The notes beneath the pieces are model-generated. The model did no database searches. It had not been told where the DNA came from and was given only the letters and a program-made list of their open reading frames with translations. The position numbers were made by a program, and so were the translations under genes. This document shows, in pieces, positions 1 to 8,129 of a DNA stretch of 34,240 nt (positions are counted from its first letter, which is position 1; the number at the start of each line of letters is the position of its first letter). The stretch comes from Gammaproteobacteria bacterium (lineage in GTDB: Bacteria > Pseudomonadota > Gammaproteobacteria > Chromatiales > Chromatiaceae), in NCBI GenBank assembly GCA_024510845.1, contig JANEMA010000017.1:1-34240 (forward strand), given 5' to 3'.

Positions 1-610
1 AATTGGCCAACCTTGGCCCGATTCGCCTGTTTCCAGGCACACCAATCCCTTGGGGTTCGGCCATCGACATGCCGCTACCCCGAATTGCGCATCCACTGTC
101 CCCCTGCGCGCGCCGGCGAGCACTTCCAACACCGTATGATGGCCTCCACAGCCAGATTCGTAAGACGACCCGGAACATAAGGGTATTTTCTGAATGACGA
201 TGCGGCAGATCGAGGCGAAATGGAAACGGCCGCAGAAGGAATGGTCTGCTGCCAAGTCACGATTTGACGAACGATCGACGCTTGAAGACTGATTTCAGCA
301 ACCGGCCTCACACACAGGATTCAGTACGGTTCCCCGGGCCTCTCTCCCGAAATCGCGCTACCAAGTGCCTGACTTGGTGTACGCTCGGACTGGTTGGCGG
401 GCACGTTTCCCGTGCTGTCCATCCTGAACCGGGACCAAGGGACATTGTCTTGGGGAAACCCCCTCGAGTGATGCTCAATTGCAATGCCTGCCTCCGTGGG
501 AGATAATCCCGCACATCATGCGGTTCTCGTTGAGTTGGGTCTGCTTTCGGTGCGAAGCCGCGCTCCAGAGTCCGGGGTTGGGTCCCCGTTGCCGTGTACT
601 GAGGACCTCG
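1..610. other. Left-edge stretch with no recognisable gene
   Basis: I could not recognise a protein in any frame of this stretch. The open frames here have no convincing ribosome binding site, and their translations resemble no family I know. The long minus-strand frame that enters from the right is antisense to the adaptor gene. The stretch probably holds the promoter region of the adaptor-permease pair, but I cannot point to a clear -35/-10 pair. Confidence 0.5.
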
Positions 611-1783
611 ATGACGACCATGCGAAGTATCCTGACAGCCGCTGTCATGGGCGTAGTGAGCCTGGTCGGCCAGGCATTGGCCGGTACAGGGGATTCCGCC
701 GACCTCTTCGAGGTAAAGGTCTCTGCCGAACAGCCGACTGTGGCCATCGGAGGGACGGTGGTGCCCTATCGCCAGGTGACCTTGGCCGCGCAGTTGCCGG
801 GGCGGGTCAAGTTCGTGGCGGGTGTGGAGGGTAATTTCTTCAAGGAAGGCACCCTGCTGGTGGCGCTCGACGAGGAAGAGTTGCTGGCCAGGCGTGCTGC
901 GGCCTATGCCCAGTACACCGCTGCCGGGGCCGAATTGCGCAATGCGGGGGTGCAGTATTCGCGCGAGTTGTGGTCGCCCAGGTCCAGGTCCGCACCTGGG
1001 GGTATGGGGTTGCCCAATCTGTTCGACCAGATGTTCACCGGCGCGGCCGAAGATTTCTTCGGCGAGCGGGATCGGGATGCCGAACATCAGGCCGATCTAT
1101 ATGCATCGACCACGCATATAGAGCAGGCACGCAGCGCCATGCTGCGGGCCGGGTCCGAGATTCGCGCCATCGATGCCAAGCTGCGTGACACCAAGAGCCT
1201 GGCACCCTTCGATGGGGTGGTCATGCACAAGTACGTGGAGGAAGGTGACACCGTGCAGCCGGGCCAGCCGCTGCTCGATTTCGCCGATGTCACCTGGTTG
1301 CAGATCGAGGTGGACCTGCCGGCGCGGTTGGCTCAGGGACTGCAGCCTATGGTGATCCTGTCGCGTGCCGCCATTTTCGATGACTACCCCGATCCCGTGG
1401 ACATTCGCGTGGCCCAGATCTACCCCATGGCGGACATGCAGCGGCATACCGTGAAGGTCAAGTTCGACATTCAGCAGGGCGTCTCCAAACCGGGAATGTA
1501 TGCCAAGGTGATGATCCCCGATACCTCGCAGGCTGCCGGCATGGTGCGGCTGCCGGCCATTCCTACCTCGGCCATCATCTATCGCGGCAATCTGCCGGTG
1601 GTATATGTGCAGAATGCCGGGGCCCGGCCCGAACTGCGTATGATCCGCAAGGGTCGGCGTTTGCCCAATGGTATGACCACGGTACTCTCGGGCATCGCCG
1701 AGGGAGACCGCGTGTACGTCAACCCCGGACCTTCCATCCTTGGGCAGCCGAAGTCGGCCGAACCCGATGCCTCTGCGGATTGA
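611..1783 (+). CDS. RND efflux periplasmic adaptor (HlyD/AcrA-type membrane fusion protein)
   Basis: This 390-residue protein should be the periplasmic adaptor linking the RND permease encoded 62 bases downstream to an outer-membrane channel. The ATG at 611 is chosen because GAGGA (601-605) lies five bases upstream; the ATG at 620 is an alternative. An N-terminal hydrophobic signal ends near QALA. A lipoyl-like half follows (VKFVAGVEGNFFKEGTLLVALD), then a helical hairpin, the second lipoyl half (LAPFDGVVMHKYVEEGDTVQPG), and beta-barrel and membrane-proximal domains ending in GIAEGDRVYVNPG. The hairpin carries an unusual Gly/Phe/Asp-rich insert at about residues 121-165. No TolC-type gene is in the window, so the outer-membrane partner must lie elsewhere. 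Substrate is unknown. The family call is secure from the paired lipoyl motifs and the neighbouring permease. Confidence 0.9.
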   Translation: MTTMRSILTAAVMGVVSLVGQALAGTGDSADLFEVKVSAEQPTVAIGGTVVPYRQVTLAAQLPGRVKFVAGVEGNFFKEGTLLVALDEEELLARRAAAYAQYTAAGAELRNAGVQYSRELWSPRSRSAPGGMGLPNLFDQMFTGAAEDFFGERDRDAEHQADLYASTTHIEQARSAMLRAGSEIRAIDAKLRDTKSLAPFDGVVMHKYVEEGDTVQPGQPLLDFADVTWLQIEVDLPARLAQGLQPMVILSRAAIFDDYPDPVDIRVAQIYPMADMQRHTVKVKFDIQQGVSKPGMYAKVMIPDTSQAAGMVRLPAIPTSAIIYRGNLPVVYVQNAGARPELRMIRKGRRLPNGMTTVLSGIAEGDRVYVNPGPSILGQPKSAEPDASAD

Positions 1784-1845
1784 AGCCGTCCGAAGTGCCT
1801 CGTTTACGCCCACGGGTAGTCAGCCAGCAGGATTGATGCAGACGC

Positions 1846-4800
1846 ATGAGTGAGATCGATACCAAGCCGGACTGGGAAGCAGGAGTACAGTTCGAGGAAC
1901 ACAGCCTTGGCATTGCCGGTGCCATCGCCCGCTTCTTCATCGACTCACCGCTCTCGCTGCTGCTCTACGTTGCCATGCTGGGCTTGGGTATCCTGGGCCT
2001 GATGATCACGCCGCGACAGGAGGATCCGCAGATCTCGGTGCCCATGATCGACCTGTTCGTGCAGTATCCCGGTGCGGATGTCGATCAGGTGGTGGCTCTC
2101 GCGGTGCAGCCGCTCGAGCGGCTGATGTATGAGATCGACGGGGTCAAGCATGTCTATTCCGCCGCCGAGCGTGGAAAGGGTGTGGTCACTGTGCAGTTCG
2201 AGGTCGGTGAGGACATGGCTCCCTCGCTGGTCAAGGTTAACGACAAGCTGGCATCCAACCGTGATCGTGTCCCGCCCGGAGTGCTGCCACCGCTGGTAAA
2301 GGCCAAGGGCATCGACGATGTGCCGGTGGTAACCATTACCTTGTGGTCGGAAAAGGACTACAACCAGGATGGTGTGCCCGACGTGGATGACTCGCAGTTG
2401 CGCAGCCTGGCGCAGTCGGTCCTCCAGCATCTGAACGAAATCCGCGAGACTGGAAACAGTTTCGTTGTCGGTGGGCGTGCCGAGCAGGTGATTGTCGAGG
2501 TCTATCCCGAGCGGCTTGCCGGTTTCGGTCTCAGCCTGGGGCAGGTGGCGCAGGCCATTCAAGCGGCCAACATGGAGCAGCAGATGGGTAACGTGGAGGC
2601 CGGGGGGGCTCGCCTGCTGGTTGTCTCCGGTGCCTTTCTGAAGAGCGTCGATGACATTTTCGAACTGCAGGTGGGTGTGCACAACGGCGTGCCTGTCTAT
2701 GTGCATGATGTGGCGGATGTACGTCAGGGGCCGGAAGATGCCCACCAGCTGGTGGCCTTCTACTCTGGCGCGGCCAGCGGTGATCTGAATCGGGCTGTGG
2801 CGGTGCCGGCGGTGACCATCGCCGTGGCCAAGAAAAAGGGCACCAACGGAGTGAAGGTGGCCAACGAGGTCATCACCCGTGTCAATTCGTTGAAGGGCAG
2901 CCTGATCCCCAACGACGTCAATGTCACCATTACCCGAAACTATGGCAAGACCGCCAACGACAAGGTCAATGCCCTGATCAAGAAATTGTTCATTGCCACT
3001 GCCATCGTCTTCGCTCTGGTGTGGCTGGCGTTCAAGGCACTGAAACCGGCGATTGTGGTATTGATGGTGATTCCGGTGGTTTTGCTGTTCACCATCCTGT
3101 GCGCCTGGTTGCTTGGTTTCACCATTGACCGGGTGTCACTGTTCGCACTGATCTTCTCCATCGGTATTCTGGTCGACGATGCCATCGTGGTGGTCGAGAA
3201 CATCTACCGTCGCTGGCTGGAGGCTGGTGCCACCGACATGGCCACTGCAGTGGATGCAGTGCGCGAGGTGGGTAATCCGACTATCCTCGCCACCGGCACG
3301 GTGGTAGGCGCCCTGCTGCCCATGGGTTTCGTATCCGGCATGATGGGCCCCTACATGCTGCCGATTCCGGCGCTGGGTTCGGTAGCCATGGCCATCTCGT
3401 TGTTCGCGGCCTTCGTGTTCACCCCCTGGTTGGCCATTCACGGCCGGTTGCGCCCCACCATGGCCTATCTGAAGAAGGCCGAGAAGCGTGAGCACAAGGA
3501 GGCCGAATGGCTCGACGGTCTGTTCCGGCGCATCCTGATTCCCATGATCCGCAGCCCGCGGCGCGCACGCCTGTTCAAGCTGGGGATGTGGGGTGCCTTC
3601 TTCCTGGCGTGCAGCCTGTTCTATTTCAACTGGGTGGCGGTGAAGATGCTGCCGCTGGACAACAAGCCCGAGTTCTCGGTGGTGCTCGATATGCCGGAGG
3701 GGACTGCACTTGCGGTGACTGGAAACATGGCGCACAGCATCACCGACCGCCTGCGACGCATGCCTGAGGTGGTGGATGCACAGATCTACGTCGGCACTGC
3801 ACGCCCCTTCGATTTCAATGGCATGGTGCGCCATTACTATCTACGCAACCAGCCTTGGCAGGCCGAGATCCAGGTCGAACTGCTCGACAAGCATGAACGT
3901 GAGCGTTCCAGCCACGAGATCGCGGTGGATGCGCGCGAGCAGGTCCGCAAGTTGGTCGAGGGCAGCGGGGCGACCTTTGCTGTGGTGGAGATGCCGCCCG
4001 GGCCGCCGGTGTTGCAATCGGTGGTGGCCGAGGTCCATGGGCCAGATGGTAATACCCGTCGCGCGGTGGCTGCCATGCTCACCGACGTCTTCCGCCAGGC
4101 CGAGAATCTGGTCGATGTCGACAATTACATGCGCGAGCCCTACGACTATTGGCACTTCGAGATCGATTACGAGAAGGCCCAGCGGCGCGGTATCACCGTC
4201 AAAACCATCAACCGGGAGCTGGTGATGGCGCTGGGGGGCTATGTGCTGGGAGATGTCAAACAGCGCGCGGGGCACGAACCAATCAATATCGTCATCCAGA
4301 TTCCACTGGCCGAACGTTCCAATGTCTCCCGCCTGGGTGACATTCTGGTGGCTACGCCAGATGGCAAGGGGGTGCCGCTGCGCGAGCTGGGACATTTCGT
4401 GCGCAAGGTGGAATCGCACATTGCCTATCACAAGGATCTGCGGCCGGTGGAGTATGTAGTGGCCGATGTCGGCGGCAAGCTGGCTGCTCCTATCTACGGG
4501 ATGCTCGAAGTGCAGGACAAGCTTCGGGAACTGGGTTGCGAGGCGCCCGATGGCGTGCGCTTGTGTGACCATATCCACTGGATCGGATCGCCACCGAGCG
4601 ATGAGCATTCGGCCTTCGAGTGGGCAGGCGAGTGGACTGTCACCTACGAGACTTTCCGTGATATGGGATTGGCATTCATTGCCGCGCTCGGTCTGATCTA
4701 CATTCTGGTGGTGTGGGAGTTCGGTAATTTCCGTATCCCGGCCCTGATCATGGCGCCCATCCCGCTGACTCTGCTGGGCATTATCCCGGCGCACATGCTG

Positions 4801-5871
4801 TTCTTCCAGATGGGTTGGGGTGGTGGTTTTACTGCCACTTCCATGATCGGCTGGATTGCCTTGGCCGGTATCATCGTGCGCAATTCCATCCTGTTGGTGG
4901 ATTTCTCGGTGCATCGCCTGCATGCGGGTGTGGGTGTGGTCGAGGCAGTGATCAGCGCGTGCAAGACCAGGACTCGTCCTATTCTGATCACCGCGTTGGC
5001 GCTGGTGGGTGGTTCCTCGGTGATTTTTTTCGATCCCATTTTCCAGGGTATGGCCATCTCTCTGGCCTCGGGGGTGCTGGTATCCACTATCCTGACCCTG
5101 ATCGTGATTCCGCTGGGTTGTGTCAAGGCTGCTGGTGCCTTGTGTGAGGTCGCCAAGGTGGATTGTGCTTGTCAGGGTCTGTTGCCCGAACAGACCCACC
5201 CGCAGGAGGAGTCGGTAGTCGCTACCCCATTGTGGGTATGCCTGTGGGGTGGGCTGATGAGCGTCGTCTTTGCTGTGGCCGGCGCGGTCGCGTTGGTTTG
5301 GGGCTGGATCGCCGAACGTCGCGCGCGTAAGACGACCTCGGTGTCGCTCGATGTTCCGGTTGCCCGACGCTCCGAGACGGCCTCTTTCGCAGCGGATTCG
5401 GAGGTGAAAAGTGGTCGCGGAGAGGCCACGGAAGATATCGTGCCTGCACAGCCTTCAGCTGCGGAAGATTTGCCAGAGGGGAGCGGACTTTCGATTGGAG
5501 AAACGGTCGAAGCGCCTGTGGTGCCTTCCGAGCCTTCGCCGACAGAAGGAATGGCAGATGTGTCGGGTGTGGAACGGGTAGAAGAAGCGGGTGCGGTGCG
5601 TCGTACTGCCACGCGAAAGAAGACGGCCAGGAAGGCAACCCGCAAGAAACATACCGCGAAAAAGGCAGCCTCCCGGAAGAAGGTGGGCAACAAGAGGGCA
5701 GTGGCCAAAAAAGCGGTCTCGAAGAAGGTTTCGGCAAAGAAACAGGGCGGCGATGTCTCGCCGGCTTCCCCACAGTCCGGTCACGAGGGGGAGAAGAGCG
5801 AGGATGCTCGCACGTGGCGTGGTATCCGCCTCAATGCGCCCGATAATCTCAGTGACGATGGTTTGGGTTGA
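1846..5871 (+). CDS. RND-family efflux permease with extra TM helix and histone H1-like C-terminal tail
   Basis: This is a 1341-residue inner-membrane proton-driven exporter, longer than the usual 1020-1050 residues. The RND core spans about residues 30-1110. TM4 carries the paired proton-relay aspartates in GILVDDAIVVVENI (D444, D445), and TM10 has GIIVRNSILLVDF, with Arg1012 where AcrB has Lys940. The first porter domain contains an EF-hand-like loop, D171 to D182. After the last core helix comes an additional hydrophobic segment (about 1127-1150), an acidic Ser/Pro linker (about 1157-1250), and a Lys/Ala/Arg-rich stretch (about 1252-1302) resembling histone H1 or AlgP-type tails. It should be co-transcribed with the adaptor at 611. 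The substrate is unknown; it does not have clear CusA-type methionine features. The RND assignment is certain, the tail's role is not. Confidence 0.93.
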   Translation: MSEIDTKPDWEAGVQFEEHSLGIAGAIARFFIDSPLSLLLYVAMLGLGILGLMITPRQEDPQISVPMIDLFVQYPGADVDQVVALAVQPLERLMYEIDGVKHVYSAAERGKGVVTVQFEVGEDMAPSLVKVNDKLASNRDRVPPGVLPPLVKAKGIDDVPVVTITLWSEKDYNQDGVPDVDDSQLRSLAQSVLQHLNEIRETGNSFVVGGRAEQVIVEVYPERLAGFGLSLGQVAQAIQAANMEQQMGNVEAGGARLLVVSGAFLKSVDDIFELQVGVHNGVPVYVHDVADVRQGPEDAHQLVAFYSGAASGDLNRAVAVPAVTIAVAKKKGTNGVKVANEVITRVNSLKGSLIPNDVNVTITRNYGKTANDKVNALIKKLFIATAIVFALVWLAFKALKPAIVVLMVIPVVLLFTILCAWLLGFTIDRVSLFALIFSIGILVDDAIVVVENIYRRWLEAGATDMATAVDAVREVGNPTILATGTVVGALLPMGFVSGMMGPYMLPIPALGSVAMAISLFAAFVFTPWLAIHGRLRPTMAYLKKAEKREHKEAEWLDGLFRRILIPMIRSPRRARLFKLGMWGAFFLACSLFYFNWVAVKMLPLDNKPEFSVVLDMPEGTALAVTGNMAHSITDRLRRMPEVVDAQIYVGTARPFDFNGMVRHYYLRNQPWQAEIQVELLDKHERERSSHEIAVDAREQVRKLVEGSGATFAVVEMPPGPPVLQSVVAEVHGPDGNTRRAVAAMLTDVFRQAENLVDVDNYMREPYDYWHFEIDYEKAQRRGITVKTINRELVMALGGYVLGDVKQRAGHEPINIVIQIPLAERSNVSRLGDILVATPDGKGVPLRELGHFVRKVESHIAYHKDLRPVEYVVADVGGKLAAPIYGMLEVQDKLRELGCEAPDGVRLCDHIHWIGSPPSDEHSAFEWAGEWTVTYETFRDMGLAFIAALGLIYILVVWEFGNFRIPALIMAPIPLTLLGIIPAHMLFFQMGWGGGFTATSMIGWIALAGIIVRNSILLVDFSVHRLHAGVGVVEAVISACKTRTRPILITALALVGGSSVIFFDPIFQGMAISLASGVLVSTILTLIVIPLGCVKAAGALCEVAKVDCACQGLLPEQTHPQEESVVATPLWVCLWGGLMSVVFAVAGAVALVWGWIAERRARKTTSVSLDVPVARRSETASFAADSEVKSGRGEATEDIVPAQPSAAEDLPEGSGLSIGETVEAPVVPSEPSPTEGMADVSGVERVEEAGAVRRTATRKKTARKATRKKHTAKKAASRKKVGNKRAVAKKAVSKKVSAKKQGGDVSPASPQSGHEGEKSEDARTWRGIRLNAPDNLSDDGLG

Positions 5872-6392
5872 GTACCGGGCGTACGGTGGCCTGACGAGCC
5901 TGGATCTTTCCCCGATCGACTCCGAGACACTTCGCTCGGGATTCGTGGAGGCGTGGTGCGCAAGGTGACAGCGGCTGATGCCAGGAGATGGCGCTACCGC
6001 TGACCAGCATTCTGATGTTGGCATTTTGCTCCGGTGCCGTAACGTCCGTTTCTTCCCGGGTGGTCCGATCGTGTCGGATATGACCGAGCCCCGCTTGGAA
6101 ACGGCGCAGTCAGAGGTGGAAGTCGATGCGCGTGCGCAGTTTCTGCCGTTCGCGTGTCCGCGCATCGGTGATTCGTAGAAGGTGCCAACAACCCAGCCAT
6201 CCGGGTTCCGTGTCTGTCTCCCGTATCCGGCCTATCCACCAGGGGGTCTGTCATAGTGCCCTTTCTGCCAATTCCTTTGCCTTTTGGGGAAGCGCCTTAT
6301 GGTACCGTAACACCTTGATGTGCCACACAGCCGGCGCTTTATGCTCTGGTCTGGCCTGCTTGGTAGATCTGGACGGTAACGAGAGGTTGAGA
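5872..6392. other. Intergenic stretch between RND permease and proline-rich protein
   Basis: About 520 bases follow the permease stop without a recognisable gene. The short frames in both directions lack ribosome binding sites and family resemblance. No hairpin followed by a T-run is visible after the permease stop. The stretch may contain the promoter for the cluster starting at 6393. I see no firm promoter elements. Confidence 0.45.
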
Positions 6393-7235
6393 ATGAAAAT
6401 CGAGTACATCAGGAAGATTTTTCTGCCCTGTCTGGCAGGACTGGTCTCCATTCCGGTGGCGCTGGCTGCCGAAACGATGCAGTGGCGACTCGACGCGGTA
6501 CGATTGCCTGCCTCGTCGAATATCCCTGTGGCGCCGCCACCGCCGCCCATGCAGCCGCGATTCCGGCCAGTGCCGGTTGCGACCTGGCAGCCATTCCGTC
6601 CGACGATGCCTTATCCGGGACAGTTTTTTGTGAGCATGGGCCTGCCGCCCTCGTCATCGCCACCGGTGGCTCCGGCCTTTGCACGTCAGTATGCGTGGCG
6701 GCCTGCGACTCCTCCGTTGATCGTGCCGCGCCGACCACCAGCCCCGCCGCCGGTGCCGCAATATCGCTTATCACGGCAGCCTCGAGCTTGGATGCCGTCC
6801 GGCGCTGCCTGGGCGCAGGGCTATCGGTTCGCGCCCCCGCCGCCACCGCGTTATCGTCTCTTGCCCCCGCCGCGTCCGGCCTTCCCTGTGGCCGGCCAGG
6901 TCCCGCTTGTGCCTTATGGGTATCCGCCACTGGGGTACTATCCGTATCCCTACTCCGGGAGGGGCTTCCGCAGAGCGTTGGGGCAGTCGTATCCCATGCC
7001 CTTCCGGTCTGGTCCCTATTTCCAGCCCGGGCCGCTGCCGACACTGATGCCCTGGGGGGTGATGCCGGCAGGCAATGGCTGGTCTGATCCGTATTTCACC
7101 CGCCGTTGGTCAGGCACTGGCTATCGCCGGTTCGGGGCTGGTGGTCGGCGGTCGTCTTGGGGCAGTTTCCTGCCGGGGTGGATGCCGCTGGCCGGTACGC
7201 CCTGGGCTGGTGACTGTTCCTGGTGTGGTAGCTGA
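6393..7235 (+). CDS. Exported proline/tyrosine/arginine-rich protein, unknown function
   Basis: A 280-residue protein begins at the ATG at 6393, preceded by GAGAGG at 6381-6386 with good spacing. A typical signal peptide (positive start MKIEYIRK, hydrophobic core, likely cleavage after ALAA) indicates export to the periplasm or beyond. The mature part has low complexity: repeated runs of proline (PPPPP near residue 50 and again near 150), many PxP and YPYP-type segments, and Arg, Gly, Trp and Tyr. No enzyme domain is visible. A cysteine pair sits near the C-terminus (CSWCGS). The stop is 19 bases before the ParA-type gene, so the two are probably one transcript. Such composition suits an extended structural or wall-associated protein. 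Sulfur-globule coat proteins are also compositionally biased, but I see no specific match. I do not recognise a family. Confidence 0.8.
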   Translation: MKIEYIRKIFLPCLAGLVSIPVALAAETMQWRLDAVRLPASSNIPVAPPPPPMQPRFRPVPVATWQPFRPTMPYPGQFFVSMGLPPSSSPPVAPAFARQYAWRPATPPLIVPRRPPAPPPVPQYRLSRQPRAWMPSGAAWAQGYRFAPPPPPRYRLLPPPRPAFPVAGQVPLVPYGYPPLGYYPYPYSGRGFRRALGQSYPMPFRSGPYFQPGPLPTLMPWGVMPAGNGWSDPYFTRRWSGTGYRRFGAGGRRSSWGSFLPGWMPLAGTPWAGDCSWCGS

Positions 7236-7254
7236 AACAATCGAGGAGCCGTCG

Positions 7255-7890
7255 ATGATCACCATGGTTGGCAGCTTGAAGGGAGGGTCGGGGAAGAGCA
7301 CGGTCACATTCAATCTGGCCATCTGGCTGAAGCTGGCAGACAGCGAGGTGGCAGTGGTCGATGCTGACCCCCAGGCGACGCTTTCGGATGTACTGATGGT
7401 GCGGGAAGAGGAGGGCTATCGGCCGATGCTCCCACAGCTGAAGGCCGATGTCCTGAAGTCTTCCGGGGTGCAGGGTGACTATGAAGAGGTGTTGATCGAT
7501 GTCGGCACCGCGTCCATGGACAATCTCAAGCGCGCCATCGCCGTGGCCGACCGCATTCTGGTGCCAGTCCCCCCCAGCCAGGCGGATGTTTGGTCCACCC
7601 AGCGTTTTCTACGTTTTGTGGTGGCCAATGCGGGCGATCGGGACATTGATGTGCTGGGTTTCATCAATCGTGCCGATACCCATCATGCCATTCGCGAATC
7701 CGACGAAGCGGCTGCGGCATTGGTCAGTCTGCCGGGGATTCGTTACTTGAAGCCGCGGCTGGCTCAGCGTACCGTTTATCGGCGCTCGTTCAGCGAGGGG
7801 TTGGCGGTGTTCGAGCAGCAACCGAGTGGCAAGGGTGCGGCGGAGTGGAACGCCCTGGCAGCTACCTTGTATCCGGACTTGCTGGGCTGA
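7255..7890 (+). CDS. ParA/MipZ-superfamily ATPase (orphan, no ParB nearby)
   Basis: This 211-residue P-loop ATPase starts at the ATG at 7255, with GAGGAG at 7243-7248. It opens directly with a deviant Walker A, SLKGGSGKST, containing the signature lysine of the ParA/MinD class. VVDADPQATLSD and VLIDVGTASMDNLKRAI follow, then VPVPPSQADVWS, where VirC1-like and small ParA proteins have their switch region. The length fits small orphan ParA-type proteins that position plasmids, carboxysomes or chemotaxis arrays by forming gradients on the nucleoid. There is no ParB, DNA-binding N-terminal domain or parS-like repeat array nearby, so plasmid partition is unlikely. Neighbours are a proline-rich exported protein upstream and small or helical membrane proteins downstream, suggesting envelope-linked cargo. 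Family confidence is high; the cargo is unknown. Confidence 0.9.
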   Translation: MITMVGSLKGGSGKSTVTFNLAIWLKLADSEVAVVDADPQATLSDVLMVREEEGYRPMLPQLKADVLKSSGVQGDYEEVLIDVGTASMDNLKRAIAVADRILVPVPPSQADVWSTQRFLRFVVANAGDRDIDVLGFINRADTHHAIRESDEAAAALVSLPGIRYLKPRLAQRTVYRRSFSEGLAVFEQQPSGKGAAEWNALAATLYPDLLG

Positions 7891-7893
7891 GTC

Positions 7894-8034
7894 ATGTGGC
7901 GTGGGTTCGGGCAATGGCTCGACGGGTTGGCGTGTCACTTGGTTACGATTGGGTTTCTCGTCTTTCCTCTCGTTGCCGTGCTGTTTCGTGGTTCCCTTTT
8001 CGGGTGCTCCGATTTCAAGGAGAATTCCACATGA
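7894..8034 (+). CDS. Small membrane protein, 46 residues, candidate
   Basis: An ATG four bases after the ParA-type stop opens a 46-codon frame. Its product has an aromatic, weakly charged start (MWRGFGQWLD), one likely transmembrane segment (about residues 15-31, HLVTIGFLVFPLVAVLF) and a short hydrophilic end. The stop TGA at 8032-8034 overlaps the ATG of the next small ORF as ATGA, a usual sign of translational coupling. The ribosome binding site is weak, which would fit coupling to the ParA-type gene. The hydrophobic segment and tight packing support a real gene, but its size makes chance possible. No family is recognised. Confidence 0.45.
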   Translation: MWRGFGQWLDGLACHLVTIGFLVFPLVAVLFRGSLFGCSDFKENST

Positions 8035-8108
8035 AGCGACGAATAACCGGTTATTTTCAGTCGCTCTTTGGTGTACATCATGGCGGTGTGTGTTATTTTG
8101 CGAGCTGA
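8031..8108 (+). CDS. Very small basic ORF, 25 residues, candidate
   Basis: An ATG at 8031 has a strong Shine-Dalgarno AAGGAG at 8017-8022, eight bases upstream, and overlaps the stop of the 46-codon ORF as ATGA. The peptide starts MKRRITGYFQSLFG and ends with Cys, aromatic and small residues. It ends 21 bases before the start of the helical membrane protein at 8130. It might be a true microprotein or a leader whose translation carries ribosomes to the next gene. The strong ribosome binding site is the main evidence. No homolog family is recognised. Confidence 0.4.
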   Translation: MKRRITGYFQSLFGVHHGGVCYFAS

Positions 8109-8129
8109 TTTTCAACGGGATACCGACAC

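Noticed and set aside
308-1087. 259-codon minus-strand frame near the left edge
   Set aside because: It is antisense to the adaptor gene, with no family resemblance and no ribosome binding site; a high-GC shadow frame.
7255-7890. Plasmid partition locus
   Set aside because: The ParA-type gene has no ParB partner, no parS-like repeats and no replication gene nearby, and sits among chromosomal housekeeping genes.
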